Shown here: piece by piece, positions 35,056 through 46,294 of the stretch
How the letters are laid out: the number at the start of each line of letters is the position of its first letter
Numbering within the stretch: position 1 is the first letter of the stretch
NCBI RefSeq assembly: GCF_026213295.1
Contig: NC_079427.1
Span: 27,917,746 to 27,981,745 of the forward strand
Source: Gadus chalcogrammus
Lineage: Eukaryota > Chordata > Actinopteri > Gadiformes > Gadidae
Direction of reading: 5' to 3'
Length of the DNA: 64,000 nucleotides
The notes under the pieces: model-generated
What the model was told of the DNA's origin: nothing
The model's input: the letters and a program-made list of their open reading frames with translations, nothing else
Databases searched by the model: none
Translations under genes and position numbers: made by a program

Positions 35056-35658
35056 GTCCTCGTTTGTATTTCTTTCGAAATGGTGAACTTTTGCATGGAG
35101 CCATCTTCTATGTCAGATCCAGTACCCTCCGCCAATGTACTTCAGTTTTATCAACAGCCTCTGTTATCTTAGCTTCAGACGCTGTGGATGTTAGTTTCTG
35201 CTGGTGAAGTCCCACCCACTGGCACTGCTCTAATAGGTCTGTAGCGTCAGTGGGTCCCACCCGCTAGAGGGGGGTGGGACTAGTGGTTGTAGTCTTACGA
35301 GAATCATCTCCTCTTACACTTCCTGTTTTCTTGTATGCAAAAATCGTCATATTGCGTCATAAAAAACAGGAAGTGTTGGAGATCGATACGGATCTCTCCA
35401 GAAAATAAGGGAATGATGCTAGACCATTCAAAAATATGCGGGGGGGTTCTAAAAATACAAAGCTTATGTGAAATGGGTGAAGTTTCCCTTTAAGGAGATG
35501 TGTGAAATGGTCAATGTCAGGTATGATAGGGTACTTGAGGCGAACGTGAGGGTCAACAATGAGGAGGAAGGTTTGTAGGAAACTAAAATTGAGTCAACCA
35601 GACAGGAAAGTCTAAACTGTATTCATTACTCTAAATGGTTTCCCTCTGTCATTGTCAG
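35056..35658. other. No gene recognised
   Basis: Unique sequence between the pogo end and the first acidic exon. I see no element ends. If the DUF7869-type gene is a transposon, its left end should lie here or further left. Confidence 0.3.
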
Positions 35659-36284
35659 ATTCAGTTGAAAGTGACGGTGCAAATACAGCTGCCAATGAGG
35701 GTATGTATTTTAGGCTTAAATTATTTTTCTCCCAGTAGCAGCTACCTACTATTCTGCAACCCAAAGCCTATTGATGTGTTGCACATTAAGATGAAAGCCT
35801 GCCACACTTGTTGTTCTGATTCCCTTGATCAAGGAAGGAATCCAAATACTAACTCATCAAATTGTATGTAGCTAAATTAAAAATGATTACTCATAGAGAA
35901 TAGGTACGTTTGCTGCTCAGTTCTGAATTTTTAAAGCATTGTCGTGTGCTAAATGTACATTATATTTTATTGTTGTTCGATTCTCTGGAAAGTGATAATG
36001 ACAATCACTCTGAAAGTGCCAGTGATGGTAAGTATCTCATTATTCTCAGATTAGGCTACACTGCAGCCTCCACCTCACATTGGTTTTGAGTTGGACAGAC
36101 TAAAGCCCATTACTAATTACAAATCAAGTGTATTTAATCAATTATGATTCCAAATGAATGCAATCTTATATCAGAATGATGTCATAAGTGCATTTGTTGT
36201 ACTAAATGTGTTCCTCTATATTGCTCTAAGACTCACTTGAACACGATCCTGAAAATGACCCGGAATACACACCTGTCAATGAAG
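35659..36284 (+). CDS. Series of three acidic micro-exons
   Basis: Seen: 35659-35700 (42 nt, SVESDGANTAANE), 35980-36027 (48 nt, SLESDNDNHSESASD) and 36231-36284 (54 nt, SLEHDPENDPEYTPVNE), each followed by a good donor (GTATGT, GTAAGT, GTGAGT). All are multiples of three with the same phase; the second has a changed acceptor (TTCG instead of TCAG). They share S-(V/L)-E-x-D at the same place, so they arose by exon duplication. They lead into the DUF7869-type gene and supply its acidic N-terminal region. Confidence 0.65.
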
Positions 36285-36337
36285 GTGAGTAACTTATTGT
36301 CAATTTGTTTTTTTACATTTCTGTCAGCTACTAATGG

Positions 36338-36342
<5 letters not shown>

Positions 36343-36428
<86 letters not shown>
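36343..36428. repeat. (CA)n microsatellite
   Basis: About 86 bp of CA dinucleotides within an intron. The His-Thr and Cys-Val frames are artefacts. Confidence 0.97.
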
Positions 36429-36430
<2 letters not shown>

Positions 36431-36559
36431 ACAGCAATGCCAAACTTTAATGCATGCCTACACACTGACACACATACTTCCACATGCTAAGAAACCATGT
36501 AAGAGAAATGTGAATTTGTGAAACATGTTTTCTTTTGTTTTTCTTTTATTCATATGAAG

Positions 36560-38390
36560 ATGCTGTTGATGTTGATGTTGCTGTTGACCGGGGAAGGTCA
36601 AGAAAGAGGGCCAACCCAGACGCTTGGAAGGGTAACATTCAGAAAAGGAGAAGAATGAGGGGCCAATCATATCTTGGACGGAAAAAAAAAGGATTCATCA
36701 ACATAGAAGAAAGAAAAATGGAGGGGCGGTGCCTGGCTGAGGCCTGCCGGAAATCCAGCAAACTACACTGCACCGAAATCAATGAAGGGAAGAGGGAAAA
36801 AATATTCAAGTCTTTTTGGGGAAATTGGACTGGAAAGAAAGGAAAATCTACGTGAAGTCACTGGTGGAGGTGAGTGATGTCAAGCGGCGCCGGACAGAAG
36901 CGGTTCAGTCTCGGAGGTCAGCTTCTCTGTTGTTTTTTATGTGTTGATGGTAGAAGGCTCAGAGTTTGTCAGCGGATGTTCCTGTCGACCCTTGGCATCA
37001 AGCAGTGGAGTGTTCTAAAATGGGTTGGAAGAAGAGATGAAAGTCCTGAGAAGACGGCAAGAGTGAGGGTGAGGACAGAGGAGCGAGACTTCCTAAAGTC
37101 CTTTCTTCTTGAACTGCCGAAAGTACCATCGCACTACTGTAGGTCCTCCTCTTCCAAGATGTACCTGGAGCCTTTATTCAAATCAATCAATCATCTCCAC
37201 TCACAATATAAGCAGGACATGTGCAGCCAACGGCATCCAGGCTCTGTCAAGACAAGTGTTCAGTAACACCTTTAAAGAATTAAATCTGTCATTGTTCCAT
37301 CCAAAAAAAGATCAGTGTGACACTTACTGTGCCTTCAAAGCCGGGAACATCGAGGCTGCTGTGTGGGAGGAACACTGCGTTAAGAAGGACGAGGCACGAG
37401 CAGAAAAGGATAGGGACAAGCAACTTGCAAATAACACCACCTCGGTTGCATGCATGGATCTGCAGGGCCTTCTCCTCTGCCCAAAGCTTCAAGCGTTTTG
37501 CCCTCTACTTCAAAATGAAGCTTGGTGTCCATAATTTTACCATCTACAATATGGCATCACATGAAGCGACAAATTACCTTTGGCATGAGGGTGAGGGGGG
37601 GGTCTCTGCCAATGAGTTTGCCTCCTGCATTGTGGACTATCTTGAAACACACCTCACTCACACTGAATTCATTCTTTGGAGTGATGGGTGTGGTTATCAA
37701 AATCGAAACCTGGTCCTGAGCAATGCCCTCTTAAAGTTTGCCACTGAAAGAAAAAAGCAAGTGACGCAGAAGTACCTTCAAAGAGGCCACACACAGATGG
37801 AATGTGACTCTGTGCACAGTGTGATCGAAAGAAAGTTGAGGAACCGAGATGTACATGTTCCAGCTGAGTATGCTGCAGTCATTCGGGGAGCTCGTTCAAC
37901 TCCAAAACCATACGAGCTGAAGTATGTTGATTACAGCTTTTTCCAAGACTTCAGCAAAGTGAAAATCTGCAAGTCAATTCGACCTGGTAGCAAAGCAGGC
38001 GATCCTACGGTGCATGACCTCCGAGCAGTCAGGTCTGTACAGACTACTTTTTCATACATGAAATATTAGCCACATCATATTAAAATATTTTGTTTCATAA
38101 ATCTAAACTTGCTTTTGGTTCCCTCCTATTCTCTGTTCCCCGACACCCCTCTTTTCTTTCATCTCTCTATTAGATACAATGTGGACGGCAGTATGGAGTT
38201 CAAATTACTCCACTCCGACAACTGGCAACCCTTCACATCCCCATCCCTGAGGAAGGCGTGTGTCAGCGTGGCCCCACTCTATACATCCCCCCAGAAAATT
38301 AAAGCACTGAAGTTCAAGCACCTTCAAGAACTGAAACATGTCTTACCGAAGGACTTTCATCCATTTTATGATGCACTTGACCATGAGTGA
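36560..38390 (+). pseudogene. DUF7869-type putative DDE transposase, copy 1
   Basis: Seen in order: RSRKRANPDAWKGNIQKRRR, ACRKSSKLHCTEINEGKRE, RMFLSTLGIKQWSVLKWVG, FLLELPKVPSHYCRSSSSK, FKELNLSLFHPKKDQCDTY, ACMDLQGLLLCPKLQ (Asp), MASHEATNYLWHEGEGGVSA, ILWSDGCGYQNRNLVLSNAL (Asp), RGHTQMECDSVHSVIERKLR (Asp/Glu), YVDYSFFQDFSKVKICKSIR, then an intron (38034-38174) and a last exon ending YDALDHE. Known: this architecture is shared with an arthropod and fish repeat family that I recall as DUF7869; the superfamily is not settled in my memory. Frameshifts lie near 36855, 37260 and 37500. A second, divergent copy is at 57231-59221. Confidence 0.72.
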
Positions 38391-39545
38391 TGGTCAGCTC
38401 AAATAGCACAAACAATAACATACACACCACTATTAAACATTATTTATTTATTTATTAATAAAAGCCAGTGTGGTTTTTCTGACTACCTATATACATGTCT
38501 TATTGATTAATGTATTAATGAAATGTTATATTTATTGAGTATTGACAAGTAATTGTTTATGTGCATGTTTGAAAACGACTTGGTTTTATCTGTTGAACTC
38601 TTGGAATTCCTATCTGCCAATCTGACAGGAAAGACATGATTAAAATCTTGCATTTAGGCAAGTTGCTATTTTATAATTCCACCTGTAGTAGCAGTAGTGA
38701 GTCTAATTAGCCGTAACTGCTTAAACAGGAACGGGCTAGTTGGAGTTTAGTGAAATGGCAGCTTCATTTTTCCTTTTCTTTTCTGCAATACAGTGCCAAA
38801 TAAATATTCTTTTGATGATAGCCTGGTGAGACAATAGCTTTCCTTTACAGTAGGCCTAACTTTATCTCAAGAAAAGTTTTCCCCTTGTCGCCTGAGACGT
38901 AGGTCAAGGAGTGGAGGAGTGACACAATTACGGTAGGTCTAACGTTACAACCTCTGTATAGCTTGTTAGTGTACTGATTCATTATCGCTTCATAGTTAGC
39001 AGGAGACATAAATATGAAGGGACAATGAATCAGTACACTGATTTTCATACTGACAAGATTAATAGGCTATGCTCAGTTTATTAAATAGCCTTAGGTTGGA
39101 CGTAGGCTATTTAATAAATTTAGCGTAGCCTATTCATCTGTCAGTATGAAACGCGACTTGCCCATTCATGATCGGAAGAACGCGTATCGACCACCGTTAC
39201 TGTAAAATATGCACGTATGTCCATTTAAACTCGATTTTGGTAAAATGTGAACTATACCATCACACTGGCAATATTACGACTACATTTAAAGACGACGTAC
39301 CAAGTATGACAACGCTACGTTCAACTGCTTTGAAATTAGGGTGTTTTTTTCATTTCCTGAAAAGTAACCGTTTTGGATATACGCGAGTTTCATCGGACAG
39401 CGACGATATACAGCTTTTAACAGCTTTTCACATGGCATAGAAACACACTAACTCATAACTAATGCTGTTGCCTTAAGTAAATGACCTAAATGGTTCATGG
39501 CATGCTTTGGAGAAAATGTGCTCATTATGTTTGTATTCTCCATAG
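38391..39545. other. Intron of SAMD3-like gene; short frame with one CxxC
   Basis: 39168-39440 (+) is open for 90 codons (YCKICTYVHLNSILVKCELY, then HH) and looks finger-like, but I do not recognise it. Its end contains a 30 bp stretch (TCATCGGACAGCGACGATAT) that occurs inverted at about 30928-30958, so it may be repeat sequence instead. Confidence 0.35.
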
Positions 39546-41254
39546 GATTCCAGAAGTTTGGCATCTCCCTCAGCCAATTGCCTAATGCAAAGCTCTTTGA
39601 TGACTCCAAAACTGAGGTTGACCATGAGGTGTTTGAAGAAGTGATCGGTGCAAATACTGGTGTTTATGAGCTATCCATTGATGGTGTCTCTGAAGGTTTG
39701 TATTGTCTAATCAATGTCATGTTGTTGTGTTTTTTTCAGGCTGATATAGATGCTATTGAATTATTTTTTTTGTTGATAATTGGCAGTGGGGACACAGGAT
39801 TATACTGCATTAATAATGTTAAATGTCTAAATAGGACATGGGTAGAACAGATTACCCAACCTGTATGTCCTAGGGTACTCTTTCTCTTTGGGTTGTTTTT
39901 AGGAGACCTTGGAGGTGCTCTTTTACCTGTTTGGATGCAAATGGTTCTCAAACTTTACGTAAAATATTGCTATACAGGTTTTGTTTCTGAGGCACCAGCT
40001 GTTGGCCAGTCGACACCAGCTGTCGACACCAGCTGTAAGTCAAGAGGACCCTGATACTGACTCTGTCATTCTGAGCGATGAAAGTCCCCAGGGGAAACGG
40101 TCCAGACCAAATAGGTCTGATGCCCATGCTGTAAGTATCTTTTTTTGTGGCATATTGGCTCGAAATTATTCAACCGTGTCCTGGCCTATTGAGCCATTTG
40201 TCTCAGAACACCAACATACCTAGAGAAAGTTCCCAAATGAAAGATAATTCATGGCCTGTTGCCAGTTATATTTGCCCAACACAGTAATCTGATGGCAACT
40301 GGCAGTTGCTCTTAATTAATGCGCAAAAGCCTCCTGGATCCATTCACTTCAAGTTTAGCGTCATGTGCTCGCAAATAAGCATTTATCAGCAAGTCCTCCA
40401 TCCTGCTGTCTTGAGTTTTGCTGAAAATGTGTGTGTGGTAGTCATGTGCAATGACTGCTGCAGGCTAAAATAAGAGCTCCATCTTATTGTTGTTTTCCTA
40501 GTTGGTTGACGAAATACTTCGCAAGAAACCTGGTGGTGATAATGTCATTAGGGAGTATGACAGAACAAAAAATGTTATCAGACAGTACACGGCGGAAAAC
40601 GGTGAACATTCTAGTAGCTGAAATGATGGAGAAGCATGGGTGAGTGTCATGAGTATTGAACACAGAATCTCTTCTTAGGCTATGCTAAGTATGTGATTAA
40701 TAAGACAGAATGTTTGTTTCCTCAGAAAAATGCCACCACGCCATATAAGAGAAATGCATGCACAGGGAATTATTGAGCTCTTTCCATACCTGAGGGATCC
40801 CCAAGCCAAACATGGCTATGTAAGTTGTTTGACATTTGTGCACCCCCAACACACAAACTCGTCCATACATATTACTCACTTGTTGACCCTTCATCTTTTT
40901 GCAGCTCTGAACAGCCTTTTAAGCTTTTGTTTCACCGATAGGAACTTTACTATGATTCCCAGAGCGGCCAGGGTTACCTCAGTTGGCGAATAAAGACGGT
41001 CCAGAGAAACAACTCGCACAATCTCCATCAAGACATTTGATGGAGGTCAAATGTCTTGCAGACACCTCACAACACTCTGATGAAGACTGCGTCAATGCAA
41101 TCTCCCTGATGAAGCATAGTGTTGATGAAGAAACAGTCAAGCAGAAAATGAGGAGTACCTTTCGGTATCGAAGGAATATGGTTGAAGATCCTGAAAGATG
41201 TGGCGATGTCCTGGCAGAATACCCACGTTTTAAAGATGTGAAAGGCCTAGTAAG

Positions 41255-42420
41255 TAGGGCTGGGCGATATATCGAATATATGCGATGTATCGCGAGATGT
41301 TCTCCAGGCGATGTATAAAATGCTCCTGTCGCGAACATCGAATACAAATTGGCACGTAATATGTTTATTTTTGCCGCCGCCGGCATACTCGTTGTGTTCC
41401 CTTCTCTCGCTCTTTCCTGTGGCTCTCTGCCTCAGACTCATATGCATTAAACACACTCACTCCCCCCGCGAGATTCTAGGATTCTACGCGCGTGTGTGAC
41501 GGTCGCGTGTGTGACGTCACACACGCGACCGGTGAGTGAGAACAGCGACCGGTCACTCATCTCCTACCGTTGAGTGAGAACAGCGAGAGAGAGAGAAAAG
41601 ATGATGGAAACAGAGGATTTGGTTTAAAAAAAGAATAGTACAGGATCCGTCGTCTGGCAGTGGTTTGGCTACCGAAAGGAAGATGTGGAACAAAAAACGG
41701 TGTTATGTAAAATATGCCGCAAAACCATTGCCACGAGATCAAGCAGCACCACAAATTTATTTCACCATTTGAAATGCCACCCACTGCAAAACGAAGAATG
41801 CCAAAAACAGCGCATGGCCCAATCTCCATCCACATCAACACACAACCAGCCCAGAAGCAAATTACTTTGGCTGCGTCCTTTTCCAAAGCAGTCCCGTATG
41901 AAAAAAAAAGTCCGAAATGGAAAGAAATGACTGCCGCTGTCACACACTACATAGCCAAAGATATGGCCCCAATAAGTGTCGTTGAAAAGCCTGGTTTCAA
42001 AAACCTCGTTAAGACGCTTGACCCTAAATATGAGTTGCCTGGTCGCAAGTTTTTTGCCGAAAAAGCTCTACCAGAGCTATACATATCAGAGAGAGAGAAG
42101 CTGGCCCACACGCTCACAGACGTGACTTTTTACGCGTCGACCACCGATTTGTGGTCGAGCAGGACGTGTGATCCTTATTTAAGTTTCACAGTACACTACA
42201 TTGCCAACTGGGAGTTGAAGAGCGCGTGCCTTCAAACAAGCTTTTTCCCGGAAGATCATACCGGCGAGATATTGGCACACGGCTTGGAGGAAGTACTGGC
42301 AGCATGGAATTTACAACAAGCCCGTCAAGTCAGCATCACCACAGATAACGGGGCCAACATCGTTAAAGCTTGTAACCTGATTGGTTACAAGCTAAAAAAA
42401 ATAAAGAAATAATATAAAAG
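41255..42420 (+). mobile_element. hAT (ZBED-type) transposon, 3'-truncated
   Basis: Seen: starts with TAGGGCTGGGCGATATATCG, a common fish hAT end, directly after the exon 6 donor of the SAMD3-like gene. A BED finger (VLCKICRKTIATRSSSTTNL, FHHLKCHP) and, in the next frame, KWKEMTAAVTHYIAKDMAPI, EKPGFKNLVKTLDPKYELP, DLWSSRTCDPYLSFTVHYI and SITTDNGANIVKAC (catalytic Asp) follow; it stops at 42412. Known: this is the N-terminal half of ZBED1/ZBED4-like hAT transposases. The second half and right end are missing. A 30 bp perfect palindrome (41501-41530) lies in its 5' leader. Confidence 0.85.
41501..41530. repeat. 30 bp perfect palindrome with CRE core
   Basis: GGTCGCGTGTGTGAC followed by its exact reverse complement; the centre is GTGACGTCAC, which contains TGACGTCA. 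Confidence 0.95.
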
Positions 42421-42638
42421 AAATATGATTAGTGTTAAGTTTTAATTACACTTGTCAGTGAAAAGTGTGACTCAATAAGTGTTATTCTTTTACACCTATT
42501 GTTGTTAAATATACACTGGAGAATTAACACTGGTGTTAGAGTAAACTTGACACTATCGGGAATGGAACCATATGTTATCCCAAACAGTGTTAAAATCAAC
42601 TCTATAGGAGTAAATTCAACACTATTGAATTTACTGTG
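42421..42638 (-). repeat. Right subterminal region of the 12.95 kb element
   Basis: About ten AGTGTTAA/TTAACACT/AGTGTTGAA motifs in both orientations, ending TTACTGTG. Such subterminal motif arrays are where CACTA transposases bind. Confidence 0.6.
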
Positions 42639-42640
42639 CA

Positions 42641-43188
42641 GTGTCTTCCGTTGCTAAGCGACGACATCGTCTTTGCGGACAAATCATTTCTCTGCTGATC
42701 AACACTACGAATGGCCAAAAGACTTGTATGCCCCCCCCCCCCCTTAAATAAATACTATTGCAGAATTATTTTTATTATTATTATTATTCTCATTCAACTT
42801 GAACATGTGTTTTTACAGTAGAGTGGTGGAGGGATGACGTATGTTGGCCAGCGTCGCCCTGGATTCCCTCGACAAAAAGCCAACGGGTTTTTTCATTGGA
42901 TTTTGGATTATTGCAGAAACATTTGCATCTTTGAAGCACCTCCTCAAAAACTGAAAATAAATAATAAATAAAAATAACCTTGCTCCAAAGAACGAAATGT
43001 AAACCAATGCATTCTGAATGGGAGTGTTTCTCAGATTTTTCCATGCTACACAGAACGAAATGTAAACCCATGCAAATAAAGACTTCATGGTCATAATAAT
43101 TTAAATATCATTCATCTCCTGAGTGTGTAGAGTGGTATTCTATTTTTTTCAACGGGGCTGCATCCAGTCACTTGACCGTCATGGTTGC
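42641..43188 (+). mobile_element. Foldback-type element, inner part of left arm
   Basis: Reverse complement of about 45115-45474, with an extra 200 bp (about 42890-43080) holding a doubled GAACGAAATGTAAACC motif. Continues the arm that stops at 29690. Confidence 0.82.
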
Positions 43189-44421
43189 CAGGGGCGGAGT
43201 GGGGCACTAATAGCCACCGGGAGAATCCTCCCCTGCTCCCCGCACTACAGCCATCCGGAGGCACACAGAGCTTTTGGCCGTGATATTATCTATAAAATGA
43301 TATTATACTATTATATGTTATATTAATATGTTATATTAATATATATGTTATATTATATGTTATTATTATTATTATTATATATAGAACGTTATAAGACGCT
43401 GTCATCGAGTGAGAGAGGAGAGTTGACAGAGAAGATGGCGGTTGACCTAGTTTCAAAGTTTATACCATTTATGCTCGGTAATACCGGTGTAACGTTGACA
43501 CGACTACACGACTACTACTACATGTTCCAAATCTGTTAACATATTCTACATCCATTACAATAGAAAGATCAGTTAAGTCATTAATTTGTCTGAAATATAC
43601 CAACCAGCACATACACATTTGACTAGCAGCTTGTGCTAGATTAGATTAGCTCCCGCCTAGCAATAACGTCAATGCTGGAGCTCTGGCTAACTGTTTTTCT
43701 GTCAATTCACCTGCACAACTCGTTAATGCCTGACTTGAGCACTTAGATGCATCCCCCTCCAGCATCCGCTTCTTCTTTATTCTGGCCTTTTCAGCCCCTC
43801 CTTTCTCTTTTCTCTTCTTGCCTTCCATGAGTGCCACAACAAGCAAAAGAGCAACCACAAACTTGCTCACCTTCTCTGTCTAACGCGTCTTTAGGGCCAT
43901 GCCATTAGACGTGGGGCCGCTCATATATCCCCCTACATTTCCGAAAATGGACTTGACCTGCAAGCTGTTTATTGGATAAACGCATTTCCCAATCCCAGGA
44001 GTCTTTGCTCCATTCTACGTCAATTCAAGAACAAACAAATTAAAGTAAACTGTAGTTCATATTATTTATTCATGCCCATGAAAGTTCTGTAACGCTTGAA
44101 TAATGAAGAATTAAATGAAGTAAAAAAAAATAATATAAAAAAAACCATGAATGAGACATAGAGAGTAAGCAAGTGGTATAAGTATTGGTTGGATTTTCTC
44201 GATACATATATTGTTTATATCGGGGATTTTTACGGCGTCTTGACGGGGAATAAATTATGCTCAGGGCCGGCTTGCAGACGCCTCGCGGCCGCTCACAACT
44301 GTGGGCCGGTCCAACTGACTTCGCTGGCCGCTACACAATTGTGGGGCGGCCCACCTGAACTAGCTGGCCGGCCGGCCGACCGGGAAATCTCCCGATCGTC
44401 CCGACGGCCACTCCGCCTCTG
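43189..44421. mobile_element. hAT element, 1,233 bp, non-coding, with perfect 8 bp duplication
   Basis: Starts CAGGGGCGGAGTGGG, ends CCACTCCGCCTCTG; flanked on both sides by ATGGTTGC (43181-43188, 44422-44429). No transposase frame; contains a TATTA tract (43313-43380) and a GGCCGG-rich stretch near the right end. It splits the left arm of the foldback element. Confidence 0.85.
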
Positions 44422-44429
44422 ATGGTTGC

Positions 44430-46294
44430 TATGGTGGTTGCTATCGACCGCCCCCCTCTAATCCTTACATGCCTCTAAAAAAGGAGGAAACTAACCTCTG
44501 TCTTATGTACATTTACTGTTGGAGGTCACGCCCCTTTTCCGGCCTTTTCGAGATAGCTAGGGATGCTAAAATGTTTACACACATTTCCCGGGACCCCGAG
44601 AACGACGCATCCGAGATTTGGAGTTCTAGCACTTAGAGAAAAAAAGTTTTCCCGAATGGACTGTCCTTTGGACAAAGCCCCTCAGAAGTGTTGCCTGCAA
44701 GACCTAATGGTTCAGAATGTGGTGGAAAAACAGTTTTTGAGATAGGAAGGTCCTACCGCCTTGAAATTTGAATACCTTATTCTAGGGCCTAACTGGGACC
44801 CAGGAGAAGGAATGAGGAGAAGAATCAGGCTCTCACAAATATCTATTTAATAAATTGTTTCAAATAACCCTGCCTCGTTAAATCAATGAGCTTGGTGTTT
44901 TGCTTTCAAAAATAGGTTATAGAAGAAGTCTAAACTGCAGAAAATAAAAACATCCAAGCTGCCTTTTAAGGATACCTTGGAATATCTGTCTATTTTTTAA
45001 CCATCGGACCCTAGTTTACGACAAAAACAAGACAATTGACGGCAGCTCCTTTGCCGCGTGGTTTTTAGAGCCATGTAAGGATTAGAGGGGGGCGGTCGAT
45101 AGCAACCACCATAGCAACCATGACGGTCAAGTGACTGGATGCAGCCCCGTTGAAAAAAATAGAATACCACCCACTCAGGAGATTAATGATATTTAAATGA
45201 TTATGACCATGAAGTCTTTATTTGCATGGGTTGAGGGAATCCAGGGCGACGCTCACTTCCGGGTGGGCCAACATACGTCATCCCTCCACCACTCTACTGT
45301 AAAAACACATGTTCAAGTTGAATGACAATAATAATAATAATAATTCTTCCATAGTATTTATTTAAGGGGGGGGGGGGGGGGGGGCAAACAAGTATTTTGG
45401 CCATTCGTAGTGTTGATCAGCAGAGAAATAATTTGTCCGCAAAGACGGTGACGTCGCTAAGCAACGGAAGACGCTGGGGTAGACAAGTCACCGGACTACT
45501 ACCCATGCAAGTGAACGGAGCGTTCCACGGCATTGAGAAGACCTGTGTAATAAAGGCCTATAATATTTCTGTTTATGGCATAGATTTCTCCTCAGATAAG
45601 GCCAATAAACCAATGATAAAATAAAAATAAAAACGCTCGATCAAAGGCCCGGCCCGAGTATAGTGGTGGGAAATATCGGCCTGACCCGGCCTGCGTCGGG
45701 CTCGGGCAGAGAATCTAAACACTGACTGGAACTACTTAGCAGGTGTCTGTAGGCCTATATCAGGAGTTAATGCACGCCCTGCAGCCAATCAGAATACGAG
45801 TATTCCCCCAGACCGTTCACGAGTTATAATCAACCCCTACACATCAATATTAATGATAACCCATTAAATACGGTATGATTTCTAGATGTCATGGCACGTC
45901 CGCTCGCGACACTGGACTTGCGAGGCATCGACGCAGACTTTCATTCACATAGCCAAAAACAAGAGAATAGATGGCTAGATAAAATAAACATCAAAACATA
46001 CAATTCTAAAAAGAACAGATGAAGCAGCTACCCTTTTTTCCTTCGCGGTTTGCCTACAGAGCAGCGCACCTGCATTTAATATATCCGTGTGTTGTCACAA
46101 TTTCTCAGAATCAAAGGTGAAAGTAGAAACGGGTGGCCAAAAGCTGTCATATTGTTAGTTATCACAGACAATTTTAAGTAGAAACGGGTTGCTAAAAGCT
46201 GTCATTTGTTAGTTATCACAGACAATTTTCAACAATGAATGATCTGTACGGTGCTCCTTAAGGGACATTAGGGAGAACGCTCGCGGACAGAACC
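44430..46294 (-). mobile_element. Foldback-type element, centre and intact right arm
   Basis: Seen: 44430-44480 is the reverse complement of 45070-45121 (GGTTGCTATCGACCGCCCCC), marking the turn. From there 45115-46294 runs unbroken through the sequences found in the left arm at 42641-43188 and 28852-29690. It contains a poly-G run at 45367-45385. Without insertions the whole element would be about 3.25 kb with about 1.4 kb arms. No transposase and no clear target duplication were seen. Confidence 0.78.

Larger units (their letters stand above)
30685..41249 (+). pseudogene. SAMD3-like multi-exon gene copy (six coding exons, three frame breaks)
   Basis: Seen: exon 1 30685-30778 (ATG 30697, MLVKVKFRGIQKFISISEAK; GC donor); exon 2 39546-39695 (FQKFGISLSQLPNAKLFDDS, a PB1-like continuation); exon 3 39978-40130 (DPDTDSVILSDESPQGKRSR); exon 4 40502-40639 (LVDEILRKKPGGDNVIREYD, VNILVAEMMEKHG); exon 5 40726-40819 (PPRHIREMHAQGIIELFPYL); exon 6 40942-41249 (YYDSQSGQGYLSWRIKTVQR, ISLMKHSVDEETVKQKM). 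Known: this order matches a very abundant fish family similar to the part of SAMD3 after the SAM domain. Breaks: a 13 bp tandem duplication in exon 3 (40009-40034) and frameshifts near 40585 and 41000. The 3' end is lost at the hAT insertion (41255). The 8.8 kb intron 1 holds other transposons. Confidence 0.72.
29691..42638 (+). mobile_element. 12.95 kb CACAG-ended element carrying a SAMD3-like gene
   Basis: Seen: left end CACAGTAAAATTTGCAGTG, right end (reverse complement) CACAGTAAATTCAATAGTG. Both subterminal regions are rich in AGTGTTGAA/TTAACACT motifs in both orientations. The uninterrupted paralogue at 45475 shows that the sequence between TACCCCA and GCGTCTTCCG is a clean insertion with about 2 bp (CA) repeated. 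Known: ends starting CACAG/CACTA with 2-3 bp duplications and subterminal repeats are the mark of CACTA/EnSpm elements. No CACTA transposase is inside, so the element would be non-autonomous. Its main content is the SAMD3-like gene plus later insertions. Confidence 0.7.

Noticed and set aside
43640..43870. Lys-rich minus-strand frame at 43646-43870
   Set aside because: Lies inside a non-coding hAT element and has no family match that I recognise.
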